DNA of 64,000 nt from Gammaproteobacteria bacterium (GTDB lineage Bacteria > Pseudomonadota > Gammaproteobacteria > JAABTG01), in NCBI GenBank assembly GCA_034522055.1, contig JAXHLS010000006.1:769643-833642 (forward strand), written 5' to 3'. Below are positions 46,817-54,509 of the stretch, piece after piece. The number at the start of each line of letters is the position of its first letter. Position 1 is the first letter of the stretch. The notes under the pieces are model-generated. The model did not search any database. It saw only the letters and a program-made list of their open reading frames with translations, and had not been told where the DNA came from. The position numbers and the translations under genes were made by a program.

Positions 46817-48098
46817 TCGAGGAGGCCAGGGGCATCTGGACGATGCCCGCCTTTCCCTCACCGCTCTGCTGGAGGACAGCCATATCCCGCCCCAGGTACG
46901 GGCGGGCCTGGCGGGAGAGATGGAGCAGGTCCAGGAGATGCTGGATAAGCTCGAGCAGGGCCATCTCCATATCGCCGTCTTCGGGCGCGTGGGCGTCGGC
47001 AAGTCCGCCCTCCTCAACGCCCTGCTGGGCGAACGCCGTTTCAGTTGCAGCCCCCTCCATGGCGAGACCACCACCACCGCCATGGCGCCGTGGCGGGAGG
47101 TCGAGAAGGACGGCGTATTTCTCGTAGACACCCCCGGCATCAACGAGGTGGACGGCGAGACCCGGGAGCGCATGGCCCACGAGGTGGCCGGGCGCTCGGA
47201 TCTGGTGCTTTTCGTGGTGGAGGGTGACATCTCGGATACCGAACTGGCGGCCCTGCGCACCCTGCTGGAGGCCTCCCGCCCCATCATCCTGGTGTTCAAC
47301 AAGATCGACCACTATCGCGGTGAGGACCGGGAGGTGGTCCTGGCGTCCCTGCGCAACCGCACCCGCGATCTCATTCCGGAGCGCAACATCGTGGGCGTCA
47401 GCGCCGATCCGGCGGAGCGTGTCTACATCCAGGTGGCCGAGGACGGCAGCGAGCAGGAGACCGTGCGCCGGCCCGCTCCCGAGGTCCAGCAACTGGTGGA
47501 CCGATTATGGCAGATCCTGGAACGTGAAGGTAAATCCCTCATGGCCCTCAACGCCACCCTGTTCGCCGGTCGCCTGTCGGACGACCTCGCGCGACGGGTG
47601 GTGGAACTCAAGACGGAACTGGCCCAACGTCTGGTACGCAACTACTGCATCACCAAGGGCGTGCTGGTGGGGGTGAACCCCGTGCCGGTGGCGGATCTCG
47701 CCGCGGCTGCCGCGGTGGACGTCAGCCTGGTGGTCCACCTGTCCCGCGTCTACGGCCTGCCCCTGACCCGGTCGGAGGCGGGCGGGCTGATCCGCACCAT
47801 ATTTGCCCAGATGGCGGTGCTCATGGGCACCGTATGGGCCATCCACCTCCTGTCCTCCGCCCTCAAGGTGGGCACCCTGGGTTTGTCCACCGCACTGACG
47901 GCGGCGGCCCAGGGCGCGGTGGCCTACTACGCCACCTACATCGTCGGTGAGGCGGCGCGGGAGTACCTGCAGATGGGCAAGTCATGGGGTAGCGCCGGTC
48001 CCAAGCGGGTGGTACGCGACATCCTCGACTCGGTGGATCGCGACTCCCTGCTGGCCGGCGCACGAGAGGAGATCCTGGGCCGCATCAAGACGGGCTGA
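46728..48098 (+). CDS. GTPase, second of the tandem pair
   Basis: 456 residues from a GTG at 46728 preceded by GGAGGA. The GTPase domain (about 70-260) has G1 GRVGVGKS, a threonine-rich switch I (GETTTTAMAP), G3 DTPG (VFLVDTPGINEVDG) and G4 NKID. The C-terminal half has hydrophobic helices (about 310-430: VGVNPVPVADLAAAAAVDVS, MAVLMGTVWAIHLL) like DUF697 proteins. Unlike the first GTPase it has no N-terminal membrane anchor. The 89-base overlap in a different frame and the strong ribosome-binding site inside the upstream gene indicate coupled synthesis and probably a heteromeric complex. Confidence 0.85.
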   Translation: MKNWKPVRDAWQRLRFRRPREQTRPPATADRGGQGHLDDARLSLTALLEDSHIPPQVRAGLAGEMEQVQEMLDKLEQGHLHIAVFGRVGVGKSALLNALLGERRFSCSPLHGETTTTAMAPWREVEKDGVFLVDTPGINEVDGETRERMAHEVAGRSDLVLFVVEGDISDTELAALRTLLEASRPIILVFNKIDHYRGEDREVVLASLRNRTRDLIPERNIVGVSADPAERVYIQVAEDGSEQETVRRPAPEVQQLVDRLWQILEREGKSLMALNATLFAGRLSDDLARRVVELKTELAQRLVRNYCITKGVLVGVNPVPVADLAAAAAVDVSLVVHLSRVYGLPLTRSEAGGLIRTIFAQMAVLMGTVWAIHLLSSALKVGTLGLSTALTAAAQGAVAYYATYIVGEAAREYLQMGKSWGSAGPKRVVRDILDSVDRDSLLAGAREEILGRIKTG

Positions 48099-48238
48099 CG
48101 GCACCCGTGGACGGAAGCCTCCGATGCCCGCTGATATAATCGGTGCCGACCAACTCCCGCGGCATTACGCGCCACCCGAGAAGACGAAAACCGTGCTTCG
48201 CGACTCTTACGTTAATTTCCCACACAGGAACCCCCGCC

Positions 48239-49051
48239 ATGGCCGACGACAACCTTTACGCCCCGCCCACCGCCGATCTCAACCGCCCGGCGGATGACGA
48301 GGACTTCGCCATCACCGGTCCTCATGTGCGCAGCGCGGGAGACGGCGCGCGGTGGCTGACCCAGGCCTTCGCCTTCTTTCGCGACGGTTGGCTGCAATGG
48401 CTGGCGGCCACCGTCATCCTGCTGGTGATCTACGTGGTGGTGCAACTGATCCCCTTCATCGGCGCCATCGCCATGATGTTCCTCGGACCGGTGTTTTCCG
48501 GAGGGCTGATGATAGGGGCGAGGGCCCAGGAACAGGGGGAGGATTTCCAGGTGGGCCACTTGTTCGCGGGGTTCTCCACCAACTCCGGCGGCCTGCTGAC
48601 CCTGGGCGCGCTGTATCTGGCCCTGCAGATCGTCGCCTGGGCGGTGGGGCTCGGCATCATGTTCCTGTTCATGGGCAGTGCCGGCATGTTCGGCGCCATG
48701 GTGTCCGGCGACCCAGGTGCCGCGGCCGCGGTATCCCCGCTGGCGGCCACCCTCGGCGTGCTCGTCATCATGGCGGTGCTGATCCCCACCGCGGCCGCCA
48801 TCTGGCTCGCCCCGCCCCTGGTGGCCCTCCACGGCATGCCCGCCCTTCAGGCCATGAAGATGAGCCTGGTGGGTTGCCTGAAGAACATCCTCGCCTTCCT
48901 GATCTACGGCCTCCTCGGTCTGGTGCTGGCCGTCCTTGCCACCCTCCCGCTGATGCTGGGCTGGCTGATATTGGTGCCCGTGATCATCATCAGCGTGTAC
49001 ACGGCCTATCGGGATATCTTCTCCGATACCCCGGCGACCCTGGGACGCTGA
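48239..49051 (+). CDS. BPSS1780-family membrane protein
   Basis: 270 residues. A polar N-terminus (NLYAPPTADLNRP) leads to five or six membrane segments. WLTQAFAFFRDGWLQWL followed by PFIGAIAMMFLGPVFSGGLM matches the BPSS1780 family of uncharacterised proteobacterial membrane proteins. The start at 48239 places this motif at the expected distance. It follows the GTPase pair by 140 bases on the same strand. Confidence 0.8.
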   Translation: MADDNLYAPPTADLNRPADDEDFAITGPHVRSAGDGARWLTQAFAFFRDGWLQWLAATVILLVIYVVVQLIPFIGAIAMMFLGPVFSGGLMIGARAQEQGEDFQVGHLFAGFSTNSGGLLTLGALYLALQIVAWAVGLGIMFLFMGSAGMFGAMVSGDPGAAAAVSPLAATLGVLVIMAVLIPTAAAIWLAPPLVALHGMPALQAMKMSLVGCLKNILAFLIYGLLGLVLAVLATLPLMLGWLILVPVIIISVYTAYRDIFSDTPATLGR

Positions 49052-49217
49052 TGACTGGTACGGGAGGGGGCATGGAGAGGCGGTGGCCGGGGCGCTTCGC
49101 TCCACGCTGACGCGCCACGACGGCCAGGAAGATTTCAGCATCACCACCCAGGACCAGATGCTGGAAGTGCTGGGTTCTATCCTCGGGATCCTGACCCTCG
49201 CGGTGGGCGCCCCGGGA

Positions 49218-49628
49218 TCAGCCCTCCGGCTTGGCGCCCTGCTCCTCATCCCCCTCCTGCGAAGAGGCATCCTTGGCCTGGGCCTGATCCTGATCCTGGG
49301 CCTGGGCCTGGGCCTGGGCCTGACGGGCAGTGTACTCCCGGCGCTGCTCCGCTATGCGCTGCTGGATGGCGTTGCGCTGGGCCTCATAGGCCTGGCGCCA
49401 GGCCTCCCTGTCCTGTTCGAACAGCCTGCGCCGCCTCTCGCGCTCGGCCTCCAGTTCGGCACGACGGCGCTCGCGTTGCGCCGCCAGCTCCTGCCAGCGG
49501 GCCTCGTTGTACTGCCGGGCCTCGGCCTTGCGGGCCTCGTGAGCCGCCCGGGCGGATGGTTCGGCTGCCGTGGCAGCCGCGAAGCCCCAGAAGAGGCAGA
49601 ACAGGAGAACTAAATCTTTTGCTTTCAT
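49218..49628 (-). CDS. Exported charged coiled-coil protein with QA/QD repeats
   Basis: 136 residues. A signal peptide (MKAKDLVLLFCLFWGFAA, cleavage near TAA-EPS) is followed by a highly charged alpha-helical segment (ARKAEARQYNEARWQELAAQ, AELEAERERRRRLFEQDREA) and a C-terminal low-complexity run of alternating Gln-Ala and Gln-Asp pairs. The run is encoded by near-perfect hexanucleotide repeats at 49275-49322. No family recognised; probably periplasmic. Confidence 0.65.
   Translation of the reverse strand: MKAKDLVLLFCLFWGFAAATAAEPSARAAHEARKAEARQYNEARWQELAAQRERRRAELEAERERRRRLFEQDREAWRQAYEAQRNAIQQRIAEQRREYTARQAQAQAQAQDQDQAQAKDASSQEGDEEQGAKPEG
49275..49322. repeat. Hexanucleotide (GGCCTG-type) microsatellite inside a gene
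   Basis: A run of 6-bp units, mostly GGCCTG with GATCCT variants, encoding QAQ/QDQ repeats on the minus strand. Because units are a multiple of three, copy-number change alters length without frameshift. Confidence 0.85.
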
Positions 49629-49823
49629 GGATGGACCTTGGCTTTATCGAGTTCCATTCGGGGTGCGCAATCGCGCAGGACAACAACGAACCCATGCGAT
49701 ACACACACAAGCCCTCTGTTCCTCGGGAAACGGGGGCGTCGGGGACACGTCAGGCCATGACTTTAACATAGGCTGGCCGCAGGCCGTCCATGGGCCCGAT
49801 CCCGAGCATCACGCCATGCCCGC

Positions 49824-50426
49824 CTATGGCTTCGCGGCCGTCACCAGGAACACCGGATAATCGCGGGCATCACCCTTCACCGTATGGGCCGTGGTGAAAT
49901 GCACGCCATCGAATCCCACCTCCTCCAGCAGTTCCGCCAGGAGGGCGCGCTCGAATCCGTGGTGGAAAACGCCTTCGGCATCCGCCGGGTGAAAGGTGCC
50001 ATCCTCCTTGTCCAGGTCCGCCAGGGCGATCCGGGCACCCGGCTTCAGATGTTCCGCGAAGCGCAGCAGCAGGGTACGGGTATCCGGCACGTGGTGCAGG
50101 GCCATGGCGCTCATGATGAGGTCGAAGCGCTCACGGATAGGCTCGGTAGTGATATCCCGGCACACGGGTTTCACCTTGCCCGCGAGTTCCGGTTTGGCCA
50201 TCAGGTGCTCCAGCATGGCTTCCGAGGTGTCCACTGCCACGATGCGTTCCACCAGCGGGGCCACCTGACTGGTGATGAGGCCCGTGCCGGCACCGAAGTC
50301 CATGACCTCCATGCCCTCTTGGAAATCGATACTCCTCAGGATGGCCGCGCCGATGTCCCGGGATAAGGCCTTGACCCGCTCCCGCTTGTCCCAATCCCCG
50401 GCCTTGTCCGCGAACAAATCCGCCAT
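49824..50426 (-). CDS. Class I SAM-dependent methyltransferase
   Basis: 200 residues. The SAM-binding motif I is EVMDFGAGTGLITSQVAP, with the acidic motif II RIVAVDTSEAMLEHL and the post-motif LIMSAMALHHVPD. The fold resembles UbiE/UbiG-type or arsenite-methyltransferase-like enzymes, but no substrate can be named. Stop-to-start distance from the next upstream gene is 42 bases on the same strand, so it may be cotranscribed with the transporter. Confidence 0.85.
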   Translation of the reverse strand: MADLFADKAGDWDKRERVKALSRDIGAAILRSIDFQEGMEVMDFGAGTGLITSQVAPLVERIVAVDTSEAMLEHLMAKPELAGKVKPVCRDITTEPIRERFDLIMSAMALHHVPDTRTLLLRFAEHLKPGARIALADLDKEDGTFHPADAEGVFHHGFERALLAELLEEVGFDGVHFTTAHTVKGDARDYPVFLVTAAKP

Positions 50427-50468
50427 GTCTGTCTCCTGCCGAAGGCAAATGCCCGGGCAATTCAGGTT

Positions 50469-51389
50469 TCAATTCACCGGCGCCACCGCCTGGCGCGCCA
50501 CCCGTCGTTCCGTGAGAAACACATACAGCCCGGAGGCAATGATGATAAGCGCCCCGAGCGCGGTAATCCTGTCCGGGAGATCACCGAACACGGCCCAGCC
50601 GAGGGCAGTGGCACTGATGATCTCTAGATACTGGAAGGGTGCCATGACGCTGGCGTCGGCCCGCTTGAGGGCCGCCGCGATCATGACATGAATGACGGCC
50701 GATAACAGGCCGATGGCCACCACCAGGGCGACCCCCGTCCCATCGGGACGGGAGAAGCTGAATACGGGCAGGCCCACATGCCAGCCGGCGGCCATCAACA
50801 CGCTGAGGATCCCCGCAGCCACCAAGCCGGTCCAGAACTGCAACAGAATGATGTCCTCGTGGACCGCCCGAGTCCGCGTGAGGGCCATATAGATGGCGTA
50901 GCAGGTGCCCGCGAGAAACGGAAATATCGTCGCCACGCCGTAGGCCGCCCAGTTGGGTCGAATGACCACCAGGGCCCCCACCAACCCGACCAATACCGCC
51001 AGCCAGCGGCTCCAGCCGATACGTTCCCCCAAAAACACCCCCGAGATGGCGGTCAGTATCAGCGGTTGCACGAAGAAAATGGCGGTGTTGTTGGCGATGG
51101 GCAGGTGATGAAGCCCCCACACCAGGAATATTACCGCGCCGGCCAGCACCACCCCCATCCAGAAGTGGCGCGCCGCCAGAGTGCCGGCGATGGGCGTGCC
51201 ACGTACCAGCAGCAACGGCAGCAATACCAGGCACTGGACCATAAACCGTCCCCACGCGATCTGCCCCACGGCCTGGGACATGGACGCCCACTTCGCCAGG
51301 GCATCGATTACCGGCACCGACAGCATGGCGGCGGAGATGATGAGAATACCCACTTCGGTGGCTGATATAGGGATTCTGGTGCGGGGCAA
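50469..51389 (-). CDS. EamA-domain drug/metabolite transporter
   Basis: 306 residues with about ten membrane segments arranged as two EamA repeats (for example AILSVPVIDALAKWAS-type start and FFVQPLILTAISGVFLGERI at the end of repeat one, ALGWAVFGDLPDRITALGAL at the end of repeat two). Members export or import small metabolites; substrate unknown. The start is a TTG at 51389 with AAGGA upstream; the next in-frame ATG would remove the first membrane segment. Confidence 0.88.
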   Translation of the reverse strand: MPRTRIPISATEVGILIISAAMLSVPVIDALAKWASMSQAVGQIAWGRFMVQCLVLLPLLLVRGTPIAGTLAARHFWMGVVLAGAVIFLVWGLHHLPIANNTAIFFVQPLILTAISGVFLGERIGWSRWLAVLVGLVGALVVIRPNWAAYGVATIFPFLAGTCYAIYMALTRTRAVHEDIILLQFWTGLVAAGILSVLMAAGWHVGLPVFSFSRPDGTGVALVVAIGLLSAVIHVMIAAALKRADASVMAPFQYLEIISATALGWAVFGDLPDRITALGALIIIASGLYVFLTERRVARQAVAPVN

Positions 51390-51687
51390 GGGAGATCCTT
51401 TGCGGGGGGCTTGGTGAGATCTTAACGCGATATGGTCCGGCCTTCAGGCTCGCGTTTCACCGCATCGCCGCAGACGGTATTGGCGCCGTCCATTCCTGCC
51501 CCGTCCCTGGAAGGGATAGGACCGCACGAATGAATCAAAGGCGGGGACCATCGGGAATAGATTGAACCTACTATCGTATATACATTCATTTTGTTTTGAT
51601 GCATTATTTTTATGCTTCGATTTATCGGGGAGCGAAGATTAAACCACACGCCCCTGACAGCACTAAACCAATAAACGGGAATAAGCA
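51390..51687. other. AT-rich leader upstream of the H-NS-like gene
   Basis: 298 bases without a gene. The first 130 bases have ordinary composition. From about 51540 the sequence is clearly AT-rich (TATCGTATATACATTCATTT, then TTTTGATGCATTATTTTTAT), unlike the rest of the window. Candidate -35/-10 elements can be drawn in several ways, none compelling. AT-rich DNA of this kind is a typical target of H-NS proteins, so self-repression of the downstream gene is possible. Confidence 0.6.
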
Positions 51688-52080
51688 ATGGCAAAAGTAC
51701 CGAATGTTTCCAATCTGACACTCGAACAGATCCAAAAACTGAAAACCGATCTGAATAAGGAAGAAACAAGAAAAAAACGCTCCCAGAAATCCCGCCTGGT
51801 GACCCAACTGGCCGGAGAGATCCGGAAAAGCGGCTTCACGGTCGAAGAGATAGCCAATGACCTGCTTCAAAAGAAAAGCAAGGCCCCGGTTGCCAAGCGC
51901 GCCGGCACCAGGCGGGGGTCAGTCAATGTGGCCTATATCGATCCGGAGGACCCGAACAATACCTGGACCTTCAAGGGGCGGGCGCCGAAATGGGTCGAGG
52001 AGCGCATGCAGGCGGCAGGCCTCGACATCAAGAACCGCGAGCACAAGGAACAATTCAGGAAAAAGCTGAAGAAGGCCTGA
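51688..52080 (+). CDS. H-NS family nucleoid protein
   Basis: 130 residues. The N-terminal half is a charged helical oligomerisation region (LTLEQIQKLKTDLNKEETRK). The C-terminal half has the H-NS DNA-binding pattern: VAYIDPEDPNNTWTFKGRAP followed by KWVEERMQAAG; the core GRAPKW is the family's AT-rich minor-groove loop. It is shorter in the dimerisation part than E. coli H-NS and closer to the Bordetella/Xanthomonas-type proteins. Expected role: silencing of AT-rich or foreign DNA. It lies behind an AT-rich leader. Confidence 0.85.
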   Translation: MAKVPNVSNLTLEQIQKLKTDLNKEETRKKRSQKSRLVTQLAGEIRKSGFTVEEIANDLLQKKSKAPVAKRAGTRRGSVNVAYIDPEDPNNTWTFKGRAPKWVEERMQAAGLDIKNREHKEQFRKKLKKA

Positions 52081-52098
52081 TCCGGTCCGGCGGCGGGC

Positions 52099-52710
52099 TC
52101 AAGGGACGGTAAGGACCCCCTGTCGCTCCTTCCCCTGGCAGCCGTGACGCCAAGCGGTGCCTCCGCGCAACTGACGGGTCTTTTCCACCATGCGATAGGT
52201 GGAGCGATTGTTGTTGAATCTGGACACGGCGGATAACGGAATCCACAGGATGTCATGGGATTCGTCGTTGCCCGGGATGGGAACGACGTTGTCTATCTCG
52301 ACCAGAAAACGGATATCGAAATGTTCGTGCCGCGGACCGCGCGCACTGGCCGGTATGGTGTGCACGTCGACGTCGAACAGGTCCTGATCCACCAGATGGA
52401 TATGGGAGGCGTCCAGCCCGGTCTCCTCCGCAGTCTCACGTAACGCGACGCGGAGGATATCGGCATCCCCATCGGCGTGTCCGCCGGGCTGGAACCATTG
52501 ATCATGCTTGCGGTGATGAAGCATCAGCACATGGTCCCGGCACGGGCTCACCACCCAGGCGGAGCCCGTGACATGGCCGGGCCACAGGTCGCAATGGAAG
52601 CAATCCTCGTGGGCCTCGACGAAGGCCCGGGCACGCTGCACGTGGGCGGCCTCATCCATGAACCGGGTGCGATGGCGGGCCAGCAGTCTCAGCAACTCCC
52701 GGCGATGCAC
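52099..52710 (-). CDS. NUDIX hydrolase
   Basis: 203 residues from a GTG at 52710. The Nudix box is GGHADGDADILRVALRETAE followed by ETGL; the metal-binding REx2EE core is intact, while the first glutamate of the consensus is Ala. NUDIX enzymes hydrolyse nucleoside diphosphates linked to another moiety; this subgroup (HHRKHDQWFQPGGHADGD) is common in proteobacteria and has no fixed substrate. It converges on the H-NS-like gene with 18 bases between stops. Confidence 0.88.
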   Translation of the reverse strand: MHRRELLRLLARHRTRFMDEAAHVQRARAFVEAHEDCFHCDLWPGHVTGSAWVVSPCRDHVLMLHHRKHDQWFQPGGHADGDADILRVALRETAEETGLDASHIHLVDQDLFDVDVHTIPASARGPRHEHFDIRFLVEIDNVVPIPGNDESHDILWIPLSAVSRFNNNRSTYRMVEKTRQLRGGTAWRHGCQGKERQGVLTVP

Positions 52711-52842
52711 GGTCCCTGCCCTTCATGGGGTGGTCGCAATGAAACGTTGATGCCCCCATCCGGCGCGCTGCCCGAGGGCACCGAGGTGGCGATACGCAGT
52801 AAACCGGGTTCCGTGGGATTCATGCGGGCAGCCACCAGCGGT

Positions 52843-53457
52843 TCACGTGCCGGAGGGGCGTCCGATGGCCGCGATAGCCGCGCCCGCCGCCTCGTCCACA
52901 TTGCCCTCGCTTCCCGACAGCACGAGGCGGCCATAGGCGCCCACGGCCCGCACGTCCACCAGCGTGATGGTGGCGGCCTTCTCCGCCTGATTGGCGGCGT
53001 AGATCACGTAGCCCGCGGGCTCCGTCTCCAGAATGAACATACTCTCGCCGGCCAGGATCATGGAACCCCTGCGGTTCTGGCGATTGATGAGCACCGTGTG
53101 GTCCGGCGTCATGCCGCGGATGGTCTCCTGCCAGGTGATGCGGGGTAGCTGGCGATCGTCGAGCCGCGCGCCCATGTTGCCAAGCACCAGCTCTCCCGCC
53201 TGGCGCACGTCGCTCTGATCCCGCTGATGGAGCACCATGGAACCGAACTCCCGTTCTACCACCTGCTGGGACAGATGCACCCGGGTGGCTTTCAGGGCCA
53301 TGTCCGTGAGGCGGTGGACGGCCATGCCCGGCGACACCTCCACCCACAGGCAGGCGTCCCCCGGCACCGGCAGGAAACCCTGGGACACGGTAGCGATATA
53401 CTCGGCGAGTTGGGGCTGCAACGAGTCGATATAGACGTAGGTCCGCAGGGATATCAT
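52843..53457 (-). CDS. Tandem BMC-domain-like protein (microcompartment shell type)
   Basis: 204 residues from the ATG at 53457; a longer frame to 53595 has no family support. Two copies of a BMC-like pattern are seen. Copy 1 (about 38-100): [20 protein letters not shown], then [11 protein letters not shown] and [13 protein letters not shown]. Copy 2 (about 138-200): [40 protein letters not shown] and [16 protein letters not shown] domains form hexameric or (tandem, BMC-T) trimeric tiles of carboxysomes and metabolosomes. No other shell, vertex or cargo gene is in the window, so this is a solitary copy. The match was made by eye; a diverged BMC fold with a non-shell role is possible. Confidence 0.68.
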   Translation of the reverse strand: MISLRTYVYIDSLQPQLAEYIATVSQGFLPVPGDACLWVEVSPGMAVHRLTDMALKATRVHLSQQVVEREFGSMVLHQRDQSDVRQAGELVLGNMGARLDDRQLPRITWQETIRGMTPDHTVLINRQNRRGSMILAGESMFILETEPAGYVIYAANQAEKAATITLVDVRAVGAYGRLVLSGSEGNVDEAAGAAIAAIGRPSGT

Positions 53458-53898
53458 CGCCGTGCCGGGACATGACAAAGTTGCCGCGGCGCAGTGGCCG
53501 GAGATGTGCTGGAATGGGGCTTCACGACGGGGCCTGTCAGTTTTGGCAATGGCAAGATGATTTCCCTGCAGAATTGTCCCGAATCGACAAACCATAAATC
53601 AAATAGCATATTTAACGCCGACTCATAGAGTCACAGTTATGTATGCACCCCTCGGTCATCGTCCCGCCCGACTATTTGCGCAGCCCTCCCGATCATGATA
53701 ATCAATACCTTGCAAAGTAAAACAAAAGCGGTAGCTACGAAAGACGCTAATTACGAGGGGCGGGGAGGGCGAAGGCACGATAGACCCCGGGACGTTGGAC
53801 ATCCACCTCGGCGCTCCTGAGATCGCCGCTTTGACTTTCGCGCCTTTCGCGTGTTTCGTGGTTACACTTCGAAGTATCTCTTGCGAGGATCGTCGACC
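53458..53898. other. Intergenic region with short phrase repeats
   Basis: 441 bases with no gene. About 53590-53640 and 53690-53750 are AT-richer than average. At about 53832-53863 three 9-base phrases follow one another (TTTCGCGCC, TTTCGCGTG, TTTCGTGGT), the same kind of degenerate 9-bp periodic repeat seen near 14010. No terminator or clear promoter recognised. Confidence 0.55.
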
Positions 53899-54219
53899 AT
53901 GAAGCCTCTCATTTACGCGCTGCTCGGGAGTTTCACTCTGTCCGCGGCGGCAGACAGCATAGACGGGACCATCCGCATCCCCGTAGGTCAACAGGAAGGG
54001 ACGGTGCAGTCCGCTGCCCTCCCCGTGCGCGGCATGAACCGCGACCGGGTGCTGGCGCGATACGGGCGGCCCGGGGCCCAGACGGTGCCCGTGGGGGACC
54101 CACCCATCAGCCGCTGGCATTACGACGGCTTCACGGTTTACTTCGAAGGCGATGTGGTGCTGCATAGCGTCGTGGCCCACGTCCCCAGGCACCCCCTGTC
54201 TCCATCGCCGGGACCTTAG
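53899..54219 (+). CDS. Small conserved exported protein
   Basis: 106 residues from the ATG at 53899. A signal peptide (MKPLIYALLGSFTLSAAA) precedes a short domain with RGMNRDRVLARYGRPGAQ and PPISRWHYDGFTVYFEGD, then VVLHSVVAH. This 'RGM...V..RYG.P...PPI.RW.Y..F.VYFE.D.V.HSV' pattern occurs in many gammaproteobacterial small proteins, sometimes labelled phosphodiesterase without basis. Function unknown; probably periplasmic. Confidence 0.72.
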   Translation: MKPLIYALLGSFTLSAAADSIDGTIRIPVGQQEGTVQSAALPVRGMNRDRVLARYGRPGAQTVPVGDPPISRWHYDGFTVYFEGDVVLHSVVAHVPRHPLSPSPGP

Positions 54220-54509
54220 CAGCATCACGGCGCGAGACGTCGTTGAGGCAGGGCCAAGGCGTGGTGCGCCCTGTACAGGGCCTCCTCGTTCGTGTTGGCC
54301 TGATTTGGTATGCTTTTGCTTTAAGCGTTTTCTGTAACCGTAGAGGCCGTATGCTCCCGGGCGAGCGGAGAATCGACGGCGCTATCGCAGATCGGATGGG
54401 CCCTCGAGGTCGCGGCGCACAGACTCGGCAAAGGGTCGTTCATTCATTGATAATAATGCCGTGATACGCGGCACCAGTCGAACCACCACCAAAGACGACG
54501 AGGTCAGTA

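Noticed and set aside
53899-54219. A phosphodiesterase call for the small exported protein.
   Set aside because: Relatives are sometimes given that label, but no catalytic metal-binding motif is visible in the 106 residues.
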